Position numbers and translations under genes: made by a program
In this document: in pieces, positions 58,746-64,000 of the stretch
Numbering within the stretch: position 1 is the first letter of the stretch
How the letters are laid out: every line of letters starts with the position of its first letter
The notes under the pieces: model-generated
What the model was told of the DNA's origin: nothing
Seen by the model: only the letters and a program-made list of their open reading frames with translations
The model's database searches: none
Assembly: GCF_018873765.1 (NCBI RefSeq)
Contig: NC_057920.1
Span: 11,359,307-11,423,306 of the forward strand
Direction: 5' to 3'
Source of the DNA: Telopea speciosissima
Taxonomy: Eukaryota > Streptophyta > Magnoliopsida > Proteales > Proteaceae
Length of the DNA stretch: 64,000 bases

Positions 58746-59313
58746 AAAAATATACATATGAAATCAAATAGAATGAAATTCAAACACAATAGATCAGACT
58801 TATCTAGCTAGATTTGAAATTAAACCAAGAAGGGACGGGGATTCTCTCGAACCATAAAAGTTGACTTTGAAACTATAAGTAATTGATTCCATGGCTGAGG
58901 TGTTTTGTCTTAATTAGCCACCTTCGTCTTTCACATGAACTTGAGCCGGTGCACACAACCTGTCTCCGCATAGTCTTTTTTTTTTTTTGTTTTTTTAATA
59001 ACATCTCTGTGTTAGTCATCTTTGTTTATCCATGAAATTGCTTCCTTCAGTCCTTCACACCAAAAACCCATTTTTTTTTTGTTTTTTCGTTTTCCGTTGA
59101 CAATTGCGCACATGAGTTTCGGAACATGCGCCTTTGTCTACGCTCTGTCCATTAGTATAGTTTGGTTCCCTGCACCTGACAATTGTACACGTGTTTAAAT
59201 TCTCATTGCCAGATCCTATGGTTGGGGCTTCTCCCGTACACCAGTTCTCTATATCCGGTTCAGGAGTTACGTGTTCCAATGGTGCAGCTTTGATGTTCTT
59301 TGTTTAAATAATT

Positions 59314-59785
59314 TAAGGGTGTCAAATTAGTAAAGGAATCGAAACCGAAACGGGACTGAAAAAGCCAAATCAAACCGAATCGAATAAAATTCGATTAGAT
59401 TTGAGAATTAGATTTTATAACCGATTTGGTTCTTGGTTTGACTTTGGATCAAGTATAGGAATCGAAACAGAATCGAATTTGGATAATAGTAAATTACAAT
59501 ATGTTATTTTATTATAATATTAATATTATAATATATATTATTAATGTTAGTCATAAATTTTATAATATTATTATATTATAATATGTATATTATAATATAT
59601 GGACTGAGTAGAAGAATTAGAACCAAACTGTGTAAGAACCAAATTTTTGAACTGAATAAGAATCGAAATCAAATAGGTTCGATTTGAATATCAAACTTTA
59701 GAACCAATTCAATTCTCGATTGAATTCTAAATCACAACCACAGTCTCTCTATAATCAAACCAAAACCGAACCGATTTACACCCTT
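59314..59785. mobile_element. hAT-type MITE, CCGAAACC-motif family
   Basis: Begins TAAGGGTGTCAAATTAG and ends CGATTTACACCCTTA. AACCGAA/GAATCGA motifs flank an AT core (59470-59600) of ATATTATAAT repeats. A (CTA)n tract follows directly. Duplication not visible. Confidence 0.7.
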
Positions 59786-59954
59786 ACTACTACTACTACT
59801 ACTACTTTATAATACATTAATTTATTGACTTGACGAGGGACGCGAAGTTTTTCCTCCAAACAACGAGGGATTGAGACTTTAAATAGAGAAGAGGCGTGGG
59901 TGCATGGAGAGCCCGAAAGAGGAAGAAAAGTGGAATTAAATCTAAGAGACGGAA

Positions 59955-61726
59955 ATGAAGGGTGAAAAGAAGCACCATTTCGTGCTAGTGCACGGAGCTT
60001 GTCATGGGAGTTGGTGTTGGTATAAGTTTGCCACGTTGCTTAGGTCGGGGGGTCACAAGGTCACTGCTCCTGACCTAGCTGCTGGTGGAGCCCACTCAAA
60101 ACCACTGGAAGAGATCCTTTCCATCTCTGATTACTTCCAGCCGTTGATGGAGGTCATGGCTTCCCTTCCTCCAGACGAGAAGGTCATACTGGTGGGCCAC
60201 GGCAAGGGTGGGGTTAGCATCTCAGCTGCCAAGGAGAGGTTCCCTGCAAAAAATCTCCGCCGCTGTTTTCGCCTCTGCTCTAATGCCTGGTCCGGACTTC
60301 ACCGTTCCAACCCTTAATCAAGAGGTAAGCTCTGACAAATACAATCTTGTTGCGGTACGTACAGGTAGTCGTAGGAATTTAGACATATAATATATTGGAG
60401 TGTCAACCGATCGGTCTGACCAGTTTTGGTCCAGCCTAATCGGTTCTCACCAATTTAAGGTCTTATACCGTTTCTACTTGGTTATCTCAAAGGCGAGAGG
60501 TCATGGATAATTTCTATTCGGTCAGTCGGTTTTGGTTCCATAATCGAATTCAAGGTAAGTGGGCTAATTGCACTATAATCAAGATTTAAATGAGATAATT
60601 GAATAATTGGGCTATAAACAGTTCTTTAATGGGCCACAAATGGTCCTTAATTAAATGGGCTAATTGGATTATAACTAGTCGGGTATCAATCGGTTATAAC
60701 ATTCGATCATTACCGGATGAACAACCATTGAGCCACTACCTTGCACTGAGACGTTCAATTATTAATCGATCGATGCTTGAGCCCGACACATTTTATAATC
60801 CATCAGGCCAGCCTCATGCTTCAAGCAATCGGTTCAAGTCTTGCCTACTGGTGCTTGCCAACTTTTGGCAACCCTAATGATAGAAATAAACGTAGAGTAT
60901 CTCTCAATCAAAGGTAGGGATTGAGATATTGGTATCGATACCGGTCCAGATCAGTCAGTATTGGCTCGGATCAGGCAATTTTATCAATTTAGTTCTATTT
61001 TTGATTTTACCCTTGATCCAATACAGATACCTGATCCAGGATCGATCAAGTAATAGTATCAGCCTCGACCAATACCAAGCCGATCCGACCGATCCAATAC
61101 CAATTATCTCATTCCATGATCAATGGAGGGAGGAGGGAATTTTCCTTGTACTGACTTTTGGTTTGTTTCCTACCAATTTTGGTTGACAGTTTCATAGAAG
61201 AATAGGTTCAATGGTGGACTGCCAGTATTGGTCTGATGAAGGAAGTCCTTCACAACCCACCACCCGCCATCTTGTTTGGGCCGGAGTTCTAGTCCTCCAA
61301 GCTCTATCATCTTATTCGTCTCTGCCCTCCAGAGGTAACTCTATGTATCGTGGGGTAATTAATATAGAAGCTTGCATGGCCTTTTAATTTGAAGAGAGTC
61401 TTTATCATTAATGACAGAGAAGTTGGGTTGTTGGGTAACAGGATTTGACACTAGCAATGATGCTGATGAGACCCATTAATCTCCACAGTGATCCAGATTT
61501 AGAGGCGGAAACGCTGGTATCCATGGAGAAATGTGGATCAGCTAGCCGGATATTCATCGTGTGCCAGGAAAGTAATGCGCTTGACGAGGATTACCAGCGG
61601 TGGATGATCCACAATAATCCGGTTACGGAAATCATGGTCTTGCCGGGTTCGGGTCACATGGTCATGCTCTCTAAACCGCTGGAGCTCTCCACCTGTCTCC
61701 TCGACATCGCTGAGCGTTACTCTTAA
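59955..61726 (+). pseudogene. MES/SABP2-like methylesterase copy 4, dead
   Basis: Exons 59955-60324, 61190-61334, 61442-61726 in the family pattern. Exon 1 reads MKGEKKHHFVLVHGACHGSW and onward, but the nucleophile Ser83 is Gly (GHGKGG; AGC to GGC). In exon 3 the acid residue of the usual CQEDK is Ser (CQESN), and GSDHM is GSGHM; the His remains. A 1-base gain near 60249 shifts the end of exon 1, and exon 2 has further length changes and a TAG near 61293. Two of three catalytic residues are gone, so it cannot act as an esterase. Intron 1 holds GATACC/GGATCGATC-motif repeats (60910-61120). Confidence 0.88.
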
Positions 61727-62112
61727 TTAAAGCAGAGTTTGGAATAGTTTTTCCATTTCTACTTCTATTTTTATCTATTTTCAATCCATAAAAGCAGGTT
61801 GTGGAACCCAGAAATCCATTTGGTTGTATGTCCTGTGGTGTCTATTTGGTATGATTTTAATTTCAATTTCTTGGAAGTGATTTTGATTTACAGAGTATTT
61901 GGTATGATTTTTCATTCTATTGTGGACCTAGTTCTCCTAAAGCCATGATCCCTTGACCATGTACATGACTCCAGATGTATGCAAGAGGTATCAGGAGGGA
62001 ATTTTAGGGAACATATTAAACCCTTGTAGGGTTTGTGAAGCCATGTGGGGGAAAACTTTCTCCTACTATGTTTTAATGAATTAGTTGAAGTTGAAACTAG
62101 AAATCCTGACAT
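61727..62112. other. MES4 3' flank; nothing recognised
   Basis: ATTTGGTATGATTTT occurs twice (about 61845 and 61895), a small local repeat. No frame or element ends. Confidence 0.5.
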
Positions 62113-62995
62113 TGGAGATATAATCGGATAGTCAAAAAACTGAATTTGATTCGTTTTTGTACCGTATAGTGTTATCTGTATCCGGCTAAAGGATATCTGA
62201 AATAATCCTAAACATAATCTATTCCATTCCAATCTATAATCCAATTAATAATAAAAAATTAAGTAGTTAATGATCTTAAGGGTTCTTGAAGATTCGACAA
62301 ATTCTAGAGATTTGAATTATGGGTGAATCATATCTGTTAGGGGGTGCAAGTTTGGCCCAGTCAGTTTAAATCCACCTTGAGCTCGAACAGGGCCTAGGCT
62401 GAGATATTTGGCCTTAAGGCGGGTCAGGGCTGAAAATTTCTAGCCCTGAGTCAGGGTCGGGTCGGGCCAGGGTTGAGGCCTTGGGCTAAGCCTGGCCCGG
62501 CCCGACCCTGTTTTAAATTATACTATAAAAGATATATTGATATAACATATATTTTATAAACTATAAACGTTATCCACATTTTGTTATATAATATATTATA
62601 TATGAAAACAATAAGTGATATAATACATTTATTACAGTGTTATTTAACTAAAATTTGATAATTTTCTTCCGTGTCCATTCCAACCCATGCATTTCTTTCC
62701 CCCTCTCTATGATCAGGGCCAGTCAGGGTTGGATTTTTCTGTCCCTGAGTTAGGGTCGGGCGGGCCTGGGCCTAGCTAAGGGGACTTAGGATTGGGCTAG
62801 GGTTCTATAAAGCCCGGCCCAACCCGACCCTGTTCCAACACTAATAACTGTTGGGGGACGAAGGTCTAGGTTAATTTCAAAAGTTAGAGATATAAATGGA
62901 TAGTCAAAAATCCGGATTCAATTCACATTTTTGTGTTAGGGGTATCCGTGTTCGTTCAGGGGATATCTAGATCGGATCACATCTTTACATCTCTA
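62113..62995. mobile_element. hAT-type MITE, GGAT family, carrying a nested element
   Basis: Left part from GGAGATATAATCGGATAG; its spacer (AAAAATTAAGTAGTTAATGA and GATTCGACAAATTC) matches that at 20240-20310. After the nested element, a second unit starts AGAGATATAAATGGATAG and ends TTTACATCTCTA. Layout matches the two-unit copies at 20119 and 53679. Confidence 0.65.
62338..62843. mobile_element. hAT-type MITE, CCCGGCCCGACC family, nested
   Basis: Begins TAGGGGGTGCAAGTTTGG and ends TTCCAACACTA; flanked by ATATCTGT (62330-62337) and ATAACTGT (62844-62851). GGGTCGGGTCGGGCC motifs surround an AT-rich core. Same family as 17199. Confidence 0.8.
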
Positions 62996-63174
62996 AAATA
63001 AATGAGGAGCTATTTCAAATTAATCACTTCAATGAGGATTTTAATGAGCAAGCGTTTGCAACGGTTCAAAACATGGGTAAACAGTTCATTTCATTTAAGA
63101 GCTCAAACAAATGATGGCTATGTTTCGTGTATCATGTTCCTTCTTATATTTACTCTCCTTGCTGATGTGTGCAA

Positions 63175-63314
63175 TAAGGGTGTTAAACGGTTCAGTTTTG
63201 ATTAAACCATTTAATTTAAACAGTCTTCATTTTTAAATTATAATTGAACCATTTATTAAACACTTTTACGGTTTCGGTTTAAATGGTTTGGTTTAATTTG
63301 ATTTTAACACCCTT
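63175..63314. mobile_element. hAT-type MITE, CGGTTT family, short form
   Basis: TIRs TAAGGGTGTTAAACGG and the complement of TTTTAACACCCTTG, 140 bp. Close to the copy at 14958. Flanking duplication unclear. Confidence 0.72.
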
Positions 63315-63668
63315 GTCATTATGCTCCCATTGATTTTGGTGTGGGAGATTCCATTCCATACCGCCAGCATTTAGATCCTCTTAAAAATAAAAAAGAAGAA
63401 GAAGATCCAAATAAATACTTCTATTAATCCACTTCAATGCCATGTTCACTTAGCCCTCCGGCCCCTCCCCTACCATCTCTCCTGTACTCAAAAATTCTAA
63501 AAGTAACAAAACAGAAAGATACGAAGAGAAATTATAAAAATCAAGAAGAGGAAGAAGAAGAATACAAATATTAGGGGGAACAGAAAACACGATAAGATCG
63601 TAAGATGACTAGAGCATCAACATCCTTTTTCCTTGACTCTTATTTATTTCTGCGGCTAACTATTTTAG

Positions 63669-63806
63669 ATTGTGTTTGGTATGTATTCTTGAAATACATC
63701 CCAGTTTAATTTCGTATTCTTGGGCGATAAAAATAACTATTTTTATCATTTTAGAATGCAAAATTGACTTAAAATACATTCCAAGAATGCATACCAAACG
63801 CTGCCT
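63669..63806. mobile_element. MITE with GTTTGGTATG ends
   Basis: Terminal inverted repeats TGTTTGGTATGTATTCTTG and complement CAAGAATGCATACCAAAC; a further palindrome at GATAAAAATAACTATTTTTATC. Family not assigned. The remaining sequence to 64000 shows no gene. Confidence 0.65.
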
Positions 63807-64000
63807 ACGTGCATACAAGAGTACAAGACTAAAATCAATTAGGTATATTTTTGGCCAATTTCCAACAAACAACAACACAGTTCATTGGGCTTTGATAGCA
63901 TAGGCATATGACCCGCATCTTCGACCTCCATTACCTCTTTAACTGGATTATTTTCAATCATCCAACGCTGGAATTCCACCGTAATTCCTAAGTCCTTCTT

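Noticed and set aside
1-64000. CRISPR arrays, operons or bacterial-type systems
   Set aside because: Spliced plant genes throughout; the regular short repeats are MITE interiors without spacer structure.

Overview
The window is nuclear DNA from a flowering plant. The evidence is spliced genes with GT-AG introns, a chloroplast-targeted thylakoidal processing peptidase, plant-type 2-oxoglutarate dioxygenases, SABP2/MES-type methylesterases, a NUP58 fragment, and RTE and L1 LINEs with small DNA transposons throughout. A broad-leaved, possibly early-diverging, angiosperm is my guess; nothing here fixes the species.

Layout. 1-3.6 kb: an RTE LINE, then the 3' end of a broken NUP58 copy. 3.6-9 kb: repeats only. 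9.2-10.9 kb: an intact six-exon thylakoidal processing peptidase gene. 11-18.2 kb: LINE tails, a SINE and nested hAT-type miniature elements. 18.3-31 kb: two tandem 2-oxoglutarate dioxygenase (2-ODD) genes. Copy A is compact and intact; copy B is broken and stretched to 9.5 kb by insertions in its introns. 33.9-43.2 kb: two methylesterase (MES) copies, both damaged. 44.8-48.9 kb: two long-TIR Mutator-like elements. 49-50.6 kb: a head-to-head inverted pair of truncated membrane-protein genes. 50.7-53.4 kb: an intact 2-ODD (copy D, minus strand) divergent from a damaged MES (MES3). 53.4-64 kb: repeats, plus a fourth, clearly dead MES (MES4).

Genes together. Three 2-ODD and four MES copies are interleaved over about 43 kb. 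The 2-ODDs share intron positions, and all three carry a two-part conserved promoter module at nearly fixed distance from the ATG. Only 2-ODD A, 2-ODD D and the peptidase read as fully intact. This could be the remains of a small specialised-metabolism cluster, but no substrate can be named from sequence.

Mobile DNA is the most informative part. At least 13 short fold-back elements have readable 9-10 bp target duplications (Mutator-like). Six hAT-type miniature elements have 8-bp duplications; their interiors are built from quite different short motifs but their ends are nearly the same. One SINE has a 16-bp duplication and its own empty site beside it. Several insertions are nested, so relative ages can be read directly.
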